A stretch of 23,491 bases of DNA from Archaeoglobi archaeon (GTDB lineage: Archaea; Halobacteriota; Archaeoglobi; Archaeoglobales; Archaeoglobaceae), in NCBI GenBank assembly GCA_004347865.1, contig QNUZ01000007.1, positions 1 to 23,491 on the forward strand, given 5' to 3'. Under the pieces are notes generated by a model, which had not been told where the DNA came from, did not search any database, and saw nothing but the letters and a program-made list of their open reading frames with translations. How positions within the stretch are numbered: position 1 is the first letter of the stretch; the number at the start of each line of letters is the position of its first letter. Positions 7,456 through 13,741 of the stretch are shown here, one piece after another. A program made the position numbers and the translations under genes.

Positions 7456-8028
7456 GTGGATGTGGACATCCAGAAAATTGTGGAAGAAAAAGACAAGAAG
7501 ATCGAGGAACTGCAATCGAAGTTAAAGGAGCTTGAGAAAAAGCTAAGGTACTATGAAATTAAAGAAATCTATCAGGGATTGATTCCGGAGGATCTTTTAA
7601 AGAAGCTGATGGATCTTCCGCCTGAGATAATGGTTATCGAGATAGGAAGGTATTTAAGAGAAAAAAATGCAGAGAAAACGAAATCAGACGAGCAAAAGGT
7701 ATGTGTGGAGAAAGATAAACTTAACAGGACTTTGGCCGAGTTAAAGATCATCGAAACAAAATTAGCAGCGGTAAAAGCGAAGGTTGGAGTCGATCTGAAT
7801 TTTACACAGAGATTTGACTTTGAGGGCAGTGAAGTTGCTTTTCTCAGCGAAGACATAATGAAAAGTCTCGGGGTATCAGAGGATGATTATATAATTGTGC
7901 AAAAAGATGGCAGTGTAACTCTGAGAGTAATTCCCTATTCAAAACCAGGTTTTGTCATTGTGCCTACATGGGTTAGGGAGAAAATTGGGGCAAAGGTTAA
8001 TGACGTTGTGGAGGTGGTTAAAAAATGA
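7456..8028 (+). CDS. coiled-coil protein with C-terminal double-psi/AbrB-like barrel
   Basis: 190 residues from a GTG start with a strong purine-rich Shine-Dalgarno. Residues 1-35 form a clear heptad coiled coil (IEELQSKLKELEKKL), residues 40-75 are helical, and a second charged helix runs from about 82 to 110. Residues 120-190 contain two similar halves: FLSEDIMKSLGVSEDDYIIV and IVPTWVREKIGAKVNDVVEV. Each is a strand, helix, 'lG/iG..d.V.V' unit, as in AbrB-like or double-psi barrels; this is inference from pattern. No membrane span. Its TGA overlaps the ATG of the HAMP sensor (ATGA), so the two are co-translated and may interact, with this protein standing in as a cytoplasmic partner. Confidence 0.7.
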   Translation: MDVDIQKIVEEKDKKIEELQSKLKELEKKLRYYEIKEIYQGLIPEDLLKKLMDLPPEIMVIEIGRYLREKNAEKTKSDEQKVCVEKDKLNRTLAELKIIETKLAAVKAKVGVDLNFTQRFDFEGSEVAFLSEDIMKSLGVSEDDYIIVQKDGSVTLRVIPYSKPGFVIVPTWVREKIGAKVNDVVEVVKK

Positions 8029-9023
8029 AGTTGACACCAAAGATTATAGCAATAGTTTTGCTTTCAAGCTTTGTCCCTCTTTTGCTGTTGGCCCAATTGA
8101 CCGTTATGAGCGTTACTGAGTTCGGGGAAAATGCGAGATCGGGAGTCATAAACGTAAGCCAGGTTTATATTGTAAAAGCTGGGGAGGAAGCAGTAAAAAT
8201 GAAAACGGACGAACTTGCCAAGAAGCTGGAACTTTATTTAAGGAATAAAATTAGAGAAAACCCAAATTTGACAACCACGGATCTTCTTAGAGATCCAGAT
8301 TTCTTGGAGATCGCTTCGAGAAGGTGGGGAATGGGAGAGTACACTTGGGTGATGGGCGCGGGTCTTGTTGGTGGAGAATGGAAAGTAATAACCTTGGTTT
8401 ACCCGACACTTCCGAAGGAAAAATGGGGAAAAGACATTAAGAATGAACTTGGATGGCATGAAAGCATGCCAGAATTCTATAACCTGACAATGAAGGCCGT
8501 GGGTTACCCGACCCAGATTATTTGTGATTACTACACCTGGATTGAACCCCAAACCAATGAAAGCGTCAAAAAGTATGGATGCTATCAGCAGGTTTTGTTA
8601 CCAGTACCCATTTACGATCCCAATATTAACTCTAGGATAGTCATACTTGCAGGAACTGGTGCATACATTGATGGTTATTTCAAGTATCTAACTCAGAGCC
8701 CCGGAAATCCGTCCGAAAATATTGCAGGGGAGGTTACTAAGAGCATAGAAAAGGCAGGAGAACAGGTATATACGAACTTGATGATAGCCTTTGTCGTGGC
8801 TGTCATATTTGTTGGTCTAATTGCCTTCTTTACAATAACAAGAATCGCAAGGCCAATAGTGGATTTAAGCAAGACCGCAGATAAGATAAGTGCAGGCGAG
8901 GTTGATACCGAAGTTCCGTTTAGAGAACGAGCTGATGAAATAGGGATATTGGCAAATAGCATAGAAAGGCTGAGAAGAAGTCTGAAGGTTGCAATGCAGA
9001 GCTTAGAAGAAGCATTGAAATAA
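8025..9023 (+). CDS. membrane sensor: extracellular Cache-like domain plus HAMP, no output domain
   Basis: 332 residues. A membrane helix at about 7-30 is followed by a roughly 220-residue external domain with a Cache-like N-terminal helix and aromatic/Gly-rich core (GEYTWVMGAGLV, VILAGTGAYIDGYF). A second span lies at 251-270 and a HAMP domain at about 271-325 (RIARPIVDLSKTADKISAGE, then RADEIGILANSIERLRRSL). The protein stops about ten residues after HAMP, where a chemoreceptor or kinase would continue. The end is a clean stop followed by a T-rich tract, so it does not look like a recent truncation. It probably senses an external ligand and passes a helix movement to a separate protein, perhaps the overlapping upstream gene product. 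The ligand is unknown. Confidence 0.8.
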   Translation: MKLTPKIIAIVLLSSFVPLLLLAQLTVMSVTEFGENARSGVINVSQVYIVKAGEEAVKMKTDELAKKLELYLRNKIRENPNLTTTDLLRDPDFLEIASRRWGMGEYTWVMGAGLVGGEWKVITLVYPTLPKEKWGKDIKNELGWHESMPEFYNLTMKAVGYPTQIICDYYTWIEPQTNESVKKYGCYQQVLLPVPIYDPNINSRIVILAGTGAYIDGYFKYLTQSPGNPSENIAGEVTKSIEKAGEQVYTNLMIAFVVAVIFVGLIAFFTITRIARPIVDLSKTADKISAGEVDTEVPFRERADEIGILANSIERLRRSLKVAMQSLEEALK

Positions 9024-9055
9024 ATTTATAAGCCTAATTTTTGTTTTTAAATATC
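9024..9055 (+). terminator. T-rich transcription stop after the HAMP gene
   Basis: Immediately after the stop codon come AATTTTTGTTTTT and more T-runs to about 9070. Archaeal termination commonly occurs at T-rich tracts without a stable hairpin. Confidence 0.4.
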
Positions 9056-9193
9056 TTATTTTTATTTAAACTTTTCAGCTCTTCACTTTAGAGCTTTATT
9101 TCTGGGCTTTTTTGTCTAGCTCAGTTTAAAAATATCCGCTAGATGCCGAATCTCGTCAAAGATTGTCGTTTTATCGATTCCAGATTTGAGAGA

Positions 9194-9235
9194 AAAGTTT
9201 AAATCTTGGAAAGAATCTAGGATCATACGCGTATG
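9194..9235 (+). promoter_or_regulatory. TATA box and 12-bp palindrome before the 68-residue gene
   Basis: AAAGTTTAAATC (9194-9205) is a good archaeal BRE/TATA match. About 20 bases downstream lies the perfect palindrome CATACGCGTATG (9224-9235), where transcription should begin. A palindrome at the start point suits a repressor operator. An ATG within it (9233) opens a 23-codon frame ending at 9304, just before the Shine-Dalgarno (GGAGGG) of the gene at 9317. Confidence 0.4.
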
Positions 9236-9316
9236 TCAAAACGATATGCGAGTATTACGCTGCTAAACTGTGGAAGATTGAACAAGCTTCAAGTTCCCGT
9301 TTAGGAGGGTGGAATT

Positions 9317-9523
9317 ATGGTTACTTATGAGCAGCTTCTCAATGAACTTAAGAAAGAGATGGGCCCAATAGCAAAGATATTCTTAGAAAGAGCTATGAAC
9401 TCCCTTGGAATAACGGAAATAAATAAGGAAAACTATAAAGACGTTCTTGAAGTTTTAAAAATGAATAGCAGTATTAGAGACTATATTTCTGAAGTTGAAA
9501 GGAGACTTGAAAAAATTAGCTGA
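9317..9523 (+). CDS. 68-residue helical protein with GPIA motif
   Basis: A small all-helical protein (MVTYEQLLNELKKEMGPIAK at the start, then FLERAMNSLGI and a charged C-terminal helix). A strong Shine-Dalgarno (AGGAGGGTGG) supports the ATG at 9317. The 'L...MGPIA...L..A...G' pattern resembles a small helical module I recall at the C-termini of bacterial signalling proteins (kinases, cyclases, Roadblock-linked proteins), here as a stand-alone protein; this is memory-based and unverified. It converges on the DUF2226-like gene with an 8-base tail overlap. Its neighbours suggest a part in the same signalling module. Confidence 0.65.
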   Translation: MVTYEQLLNELKKEMGPIAKIFLERAMNSLGITEINKENYKDVLEVLKMNSSIRDYISEVERRLEKIS

Positions 9524-10385
9524 GTTTTCTGCCTATCTTCTCTTCAATCTCTGCAATTAGCATGTTTATCTTTTCTCTGGGAATAAACATTACTAGCGAT
9601 CTTAGGCTTTTTTCGAGTTCCTCGCGTTTCTCTAATAGTTCTTCGTAGCTATTGCAAGACTCTATAATGCTAACTGTCTTTTTAGACGGTTTTCCTATTT
9701 TTGAAGTTACTAGCTCTATAAGTTCTTTCTTTAATTTATTGAAATCGACTTCTTCTTCCGCACCTAGAGCGCTTGAGATCAGAAACTCTATTTCTTCTTC
9801 GTTTGGTTTTTTAATACCGTACTTCTTCAAAATTTTTTCTTGTTCTTCGTTTGTCGGCTTAGACGCTTTCAAACTTTCTTCTATCTCCAAAGCCAGTTCC
9901 GAGTTTCCTATCGAGTTTTGGATTATTTTTTTAATCTCTCCATTACTAGGCGGGGTTATCCCGTACTTATTCATTATTTGTTCTCTATCAATTTTTTGTG
10001 CCCTTTCGACAGTAGTTGTGTCTGGTGTGCTACTCACTTCTTCGACAATTCTCTTTGGTTCTACCTTGACTATAGCAATTTGGTTCATTTCTAAAGCCTT
10101 TTTAACTTGCTCGGAGTCTAGTGGGTAAATTTCGACTATGCAGTTATCTAAGGTAAAAAGTTCAGAAATTGCGGCATCTCCATAAACACTTGATTTGCTC
10201 TTTATTCTCATTATCTCAGCTGCCAAAATTTTTCCGGAGCCAAATAAAACCTCTCCGGAACATAGTTCAGACTTTTTGAATGCTACCTTAATATAGCCAT
10301 TATATTTTGACGACACCAAGGTATCAACTATTTTCTCGAATTTTCCTTTTTCTATCTTTTCTAGTTTTGTTTTTGGGAGTATCAT
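9516..10385 (-). CDS. DUF2226-like archaeal protein with a repeated KYGI motif
   Basis: 289 residues. Residues 1-110 resemble the archaeal DUF2226 family (GYIKVAF, GEVLFGSGKILAAE, YGDAAISELF), a small mixed alpha/beta domain of unknown function that, as I recall, is linked to Roadblock-type proteins. A linker (about 111-130) leads to two copies of a roughly 27-residue unit: residues 134-160 (REQIMNKYGITPPSNGEIKK, then IIQNSIG) and 182-208 (QEKILKKYGIKKPNEEEIEF, then LISSALG). A helical C-terminal region follows. No membrane span. Its ATG overlaps the stop of the upstream Roadblock gene by four bases, so the two are translated together and probably work together. Confidence 0.65.
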   Translation of the reverse strand: MILPKTKLEKIEKGKFEKIVDTLVSSKYNGYIKVAFKKSELCSGEVLFGSGKILAAEIMRIKSKSSVYGDAAISELFTLDNCIVEIYPLDSEQVKKALEMNQIAIVKVEPKRIVEEVSSTPDTTTVERAQKIDREQIMNKYGITPPSNGEIKKIIQNSIGNSELALEIEESLKASKPTNEEQEKILKKYGIKKPNEEEIEFLISSALGAEEEVDFNKLKKELIELVTSKIGKPSKKTVSIIESCNSYEELLEKREELEKSLRSLVMFIPREKINMLIAEIEEKIGRKLS

Positions 10386-10729
10386 AACTGCACCATCACA
10401 GCCTTATCAGCCGCTTTTTTCACTTCAATTTTCAAAAGTCCATAATTTGTCTTTATATCTGCTACCACTCCCAATATAAAGTTACCAGCTCTTGAAACTA
10501 AAATTCTATCTTTTTTCCCTTCTAGGGTTATAAATTCTGGACTATCTGAACTAAGCTTCTCACAGACTTCTGACGCTTTGTTGAAGATATCTGCAACCAA
10601 TGCAGCGCAAACCTCGTCGTCTGCTATATCCAACGATTCCGACTCAATCAAAGTTCCCTCAGGATCAGCTATGTATACTCCTTTGACACCGCTAACTCCA
10701 AGTAAATCAGCTATTATGTTCTCGAACAT
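10382..10729 (-). CDS. Roadblock/LC7 domain protein
   Basis: 115 residues forming one Roadblock/LC7 (MglB-like) fold: an N-terminal helix, VKGVYIADPEGTLIESE, the long helix CAALVADIFNKASEVCEKL, ITLEGKKDRILVSRAGNFIL, GVVADIKTNYGLLKIEVKK. Such proteins dimerise and commonly regulate small Ras-like GTPases. No GTPase gene is in this window. I start at ATG 10729, six bases after GAGGGG; the longer frame to 10774 would use a GTG inside the promoter region. A TATA-like TTATATAC lies near 10763-10770. The stop overlaps the ATG of the DUF2226-like gene. Confidence 0.85.
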   Translation of the reverse strand: MFENIIADLLGVSGVKGVYIADPEGTLIESESLDIADDEVCAALVADIFNKASEVCEKLSSDSPEFITLEGKKDRILVSRAGNFILGVVADIKTNYGLLKIEVKKAADKAVMVQL

Positions 10730-10835
10730 ACTAACCCCTCTATCATTATCATAGTGAACACAGGTATATAACACTTATGACTACAACAGAAATAGGATTA
10801 AATTATAAATTTTATAAAAATGGGTGCCCAGAAAA

Positions 10836-10855
10836 CCCAGAGCTTTAGCTCTGGG
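10836..10855. repeat. left-end hairpin of the tnpB relic
   Basis: CCCAGAGCTTTAGCTCTGGG is a perfect stem of eight pairs with a TTTA loop (nine pairs with a TT loop). Subterminal hairpins of this kind are the recognition sites of IS200/IS605 transposases. Confidence 0.7.
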
Positions 10856-10900
10856 ATGAATGGGCAAAGCTTAAATAGTTCTGTGTTGAAAAGGTCTTGG

Positions 10901-10934
10901 GATGTTTCCTTGCAGAGGGAAGTCCAGATATGCG
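10901..10934 (+). repeat. left-end block of the TnpB-type element, copy 2
   Basis: 34 bases identical to 7198-7231 except for two positions (C/T and C/A). It contains the likely first codons of tnpB (TTG at 10910). Confidence 0.8.
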
Positions 10935-11618
10935 TCGTAGGCAAGGTATTCAGGCCGAATAAATCAAAAATCCTAGCTTTAAATAAAACTCTCAGCGAGT
11001 ATTTCAAACCCGTTAAATGGTATCTGGGCTACAATTCCACATCGAAGAAGTTTTTGCACGAGAAATGCTATGAAAAAGCCAAAGAGCTCTTCGACCTCAA
11101 CACAACTTTAATCCAGACAGCCAGAGATAAGGCTGTCGAGATTATAAAGAGCTTTGAGGAAAACAGAAAAGAAAAAAGCCTTCTGAAGCTTAAAAGGACT
11201 TCTATTCGCTTCGACAAGAGATGCTACATTTTTTCCAAAACGGACAACGCTCTAACGCCGTGCTGGCTTACACTGAGCCTTAACAAAAAGGAGAGAATAA
11301 GCCTGCCGATAGTCTTCGGAGGGAAACAAAAACAGAGAATAAATAGAGAAAGCTTTGAAAGGAGAATGGCAATTCGTGACAGTCAAGGGAAAAGTTGTGG
11401 AGGCAGTAAAGAATGCTGTTGGGGACCGTTAAGCTCACGGCAAGCTTCAAGCTGTGCCCGATATGCGGGGAAAAGTTAAGCCCGAAGGGATTATGATACA
11501 GATGAATGCAGGAGCATCCGTTCACCCTGAAAGCTCCCCCATGAAGTTGAAAGGGATTAAAAATCCGAGGAGAGAAGAGATGAAAGTTAACGCTAGACTG
11601 GAGCGGTGGGAAATTTGA
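10910..11618 (+). pseudogene. tnpB: tnpB pseudogene lacking the RuvC core
   Basis: From the TTG at 10910 the frame reads LQREVQICVVGKVFRPNKSK and continues with a helical region (ALNKTLSEYFKPVKWYLGYN) typical of the TnpB N-terminal domain, up to about 11345. Coding then shifts frame (GEWQFVTVKGKVVEAVKN in another frame) and jumps to a C-terminal zinc-finger-like piece (KLCPICGEKLSPKG), followed by a tail in a further frame ending at TGA 11616-11618. An intact TnpB is about 400 residues; the RuvC catalytic residues and the second Cys pair are missing. At least two frameshifts and an internal deletion make it inactive. The tail overlaps the start of moaE. Confidence 0.75.
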
Positions 11619-12277
11619 GGCTCTTAATCGGAGACCGGAAGGCCTATGAAGAACTAAAAAAATTTGGAAAGACCATTTTCATCGAGAAAGCAGACGATTT
11701 GAACATCGAATCTGAAGATCTGAGAATGTCCGCGAAGTCTGAATTGCTTGAGAAATTGCTTGAATGTTTTGCGGATCTTGGCTACGAATATTCGGTTATC
11801 AACAGTGCTGGGGAAATTTCGAGAATTGAGGAGAAATTTGGGTTTAAGATCCCAGTGTTTGAGGGAGCAAAAACACTTCAAACAGCTCCAGATTTTGAAA
11901 CCCTAAAAACAGTAGTTGAAAAGGCAAAGAAAAATGCAGAAAAATGCGGTGCGGTTGGTGTCTTTGTTGGTTTTGTGCGAAAATTTGAGGGATATAAAAC
12001 TGTGGAAAGACTTGAATACGAGGCTTTTAACGAAATTCTTTTCGAAAAAATTTCAGAAGTCGAAAACAAAATTAGAAGCTTTCCAGGAATTGCAAATGCA
12101 AAGCTTTACCATAAACTTGGGAAGCTGATGCCCGGTGAAGACATTGTTTATATAGCTGTGGTGGGCGAGCACAGGAAAGACATCTGGGCACCACTCATTA
12201 ATGCTGTTGAGCTCATGAAGACGGAATTGCCGATATGGAAAAAGGAGATATATAAAGATGGTGAGAGGTGGGTTTGA
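11606..12277 (+). CDS. moaE: MoaE-type molybdopterin synthase large subunit with an extra N-terminal domain
   Basis: 223 residues. Residues 95-223 are MoaE, the large subunit of molybdopterin synthase, which sulfurates precursor Z with MoaD. Visible motifs are GAVGVFVGFVR, LEYEAF, HRKDIWAPLINAVELMK and LPIWKKE, the last holding the conserved active-site lysine region. Residues 1-90 are an extra domain (LRLLIGDRKAYEELKKFGK...) with no P-loop and no MoaD-like C-terminal GG, which I cannot name. The start is uncertain: GTG 11606 or TTG 11615, with no good Shine-Dalgarno, and the region overlaps the tnpB relic, which may have replaced the original start. argH begins at the base after its stop. 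Confidence 0.85.
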   Translation: MGNLRLLIGDRKAYEELKKFGKTIFIEKADDLNIESEDLRMSAKSELLEKLLECFADLGYEYSVINSAGEISRIEEKFGFKIPVFEGAKTLQTAPDFETLKTVVEKAKKNAEKCGAVGVFVGFVRKFEGYKTVERLEYEAFNEILFEKISEVENKIRSFPGIANAKLYHKLGKLMPGEDIVYIAVVGEHRKDIWAPLINAVELMKTELPIWKKEIYKDGERWV

Positions 12278-13741
12278 ATGCTCAGAGAAGGCAGGTTTGG
12301 AAAGGAAATGGATTTCAAGGCTCTGAAGTTTTCAAGTTCCATAGGTCATGATCTCAGCATTTTCTACTACGATATCCTTGTGGACATAGCCCATACGCTT
12401 AGCCTTCAAAGAAGCGGCTATCTGAGCAGAGAGGAGGCCTTGGAGATCATAAATGCTTTAAACGAGATCTCAAGACAGGGATATAAGAGATGGGAATTCG
12501 AGGACGTACATGAAGCAATAGAGGCAGAAATAACGAAGAAAACACCGGCCGGGAAAAAACTGCACACAGGGAGATCGAGAAATGACGAAGTTGCGACATG
12601 TTTGAGACTATTTGCCAGAGATAACCTATTGAATTTGGCTGAGGGGCTTATTCAATTGCAAGAGACTATTTTGAAGCTTTCTGAAACCGACTCAATTATG
12701 CCTGGTTTCACACATCTCCAGTTTGCCCAACCAACAAGGCTATCACATCATCTGCTCATGTTCTTCGATTTATTCGAAAGGGACATTGAACGTACTCTAG
12801 AGGCTTTCAGAAGGGCGAACAGATGTCCTTTAGGTTCATCAGCATTTGCTGGAACTGCTTATAGGCTTGACAGAGAATTTACGGCTAAAATTCTTGGATT
12901 TGACTCCGTTCAGGAGCACAGTGAGGATTCTATTGCTTCTAGGGATTTTTTGATCGACTCAGTTTATGTTTGCACTTCTGTTTTAATGAACATAAGCAGA
13001 ATCTGCGAAGAAATAATTCTCTTTGCGATTCTTGGATTTATTGAACTCCCAAATGGGTATTCTTCGACGTCTTCGATAATGCCACAGAAGAAGAATCCCG
13101 ATATCGCTGAGCTTCTTAGGGCGAAATGTGGAAAAATGATTGGCCTTCTGACTTCTACGATGGCGATTTACAAAGCGATGCCATTTAGCTACAACAGAGA
13201 TTTTCAGGAGATGAATCCAGTTCTTTATACGGCGCTGAAGGAGGCGAATGAAGCTGTGGAGGTTTTCACCGGAATGTTATCGGAAATAAAATTCAGGAAA
13301 GAGATACTGGAGAAAAAGGCGCAAGATGGATTTACAACTGCTACAGAACTTGCAGATATGCTAGTGAAAGATTTTGGAATTCCATTTAGGGATTCACATC
13401 GAATTATTGCGAGGTTGGCTTACAAAGGTGTCTATACTCCTTCGGCCCGAGATATAGAGAAAGTCGCAAGGGAGCTTGGATACGAAATAAAAATCTCGGA
13501 CGAAAGAATTGCCGAGGTAACTAATTTGGAGAATATAGTGGACGGTAGAAAGACCATCGGGGGAACAGCAAAGGAAGAGGTTGAAAGGATGCGATTGCGG
13601 AGAAAGGAAAGGGTTTTAAGCGAAAAGAGAGAAGTCAGGAGGATCAGGAGAAGAATTGAAAACGCTTTGGGGATTATGAAAGAAGAAGTGAAGAAACTTG
13701 GAGGTTGTTTTGATGTTGACAGGCAAGAGAGTAAGAATTAG
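12278..13741 (+). CDS. argH: argininosuccinate lyase
   Basis: 487 residues, normal for ArgH, which splits argininosuccinate into arginine and fumarate in the cytoplasm. The fumarase/aspartase-fold motifs are clear: HTGRSRNDEVAT, GFTHLQFAQPT and the superfamily signature SSIMPQKKNPD near residue 265 with the catalytic serine loop. The ATG directly follows the moaE stop, and gatD begins inside its last codons, so the three are likely co-transcribed although functionally unrelated. The C-terminal 40 residues are strongly charged and helical, as in thermophile proteins. Confidence 0.96.
   Translation: MLREGRFGKEMDFKALKFSSSIGHDLSIFYYDILVDIAHTLSLQRSGYLSREEALEIINALNEISRQGYKRWEFEDVHEAIEAEITKKTPAGKKLHTGRSRNDEVATCLRLFARDNLLNLAEGLIQLQETILKLSETDSIMPGFTHLQFAQPTRLSHHLLMFFDLFERDIERTLEAFRRANRCPLGSSAFAGTAYRLDREFTAKILGFDSVQEHSEDSIASRDFLIDSVYVCTSVLMNISRICEEIILFAILGFIELPNGYSSTSSIMPQKKNPDIAELLRAKCGKMIGLLTSTMAIYKAMPFSYNRDFQEMNPVLYTALKEANEAVEVFTGMLSEIKFRKEILEKKAQDGFTTATELADMLVKDFGIPFRDSHRIIARLAYKGVYTPSARDIEKVARELGYEIKISDERIAEVTNLENIVDGRKTIGGTAKEEVERMRLRRKERVLSEKREVRRIRRRIENALGIMKEEVKKLGGCFDVDRQESKN

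Larger units (their letters stand above)
10830..11618 (+). mobile_element. decayed IS200/IS605-like element carrying a tnpB remnant
   Basis: The left end starts with a perfect hairpin CCCAGAGC-TTTA-GCTCTGGG (10836-10855), then a promoter element AAAGCTTAAATAG (about 10866-10877), then the block shared with 7198-7231. The body is a tnpB remnant. No right-end repeat like those at 7291 and 18015 is found before moaE begins near 11606, so the right terminus is lost or diverged. No tnpA (Y1 transposase) is present, so the element could not move by itself. Confidence 0.75.

Noticed and set aside
9652..10128. 158-residue plus-strand frame opposite the DUF2226-like gene
   Set aside because: Its Ser/Phe/Ile-rich sequence is the typical antisense of a Lys/Glu-rich thermophile gene.
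10820..10909. Start of tnpB at the ATG at 10820
   Set aside because: That ATG lies before the left-end hairpin and promoter; translation through the hairpin is implausible, and the shared block suggests a start near 10910.
11606..11890. MobB assignment for the N-terminal part of the MoaE protein
   Set aside because: No P-loop GxxxxGK(S/T) or other MobB motif is visible.
13698..13712. TTG start for gatD five codons upstream
   Set aside because: GGAGGT at about 13700-13705 is placed to serve the ATG at 13713.
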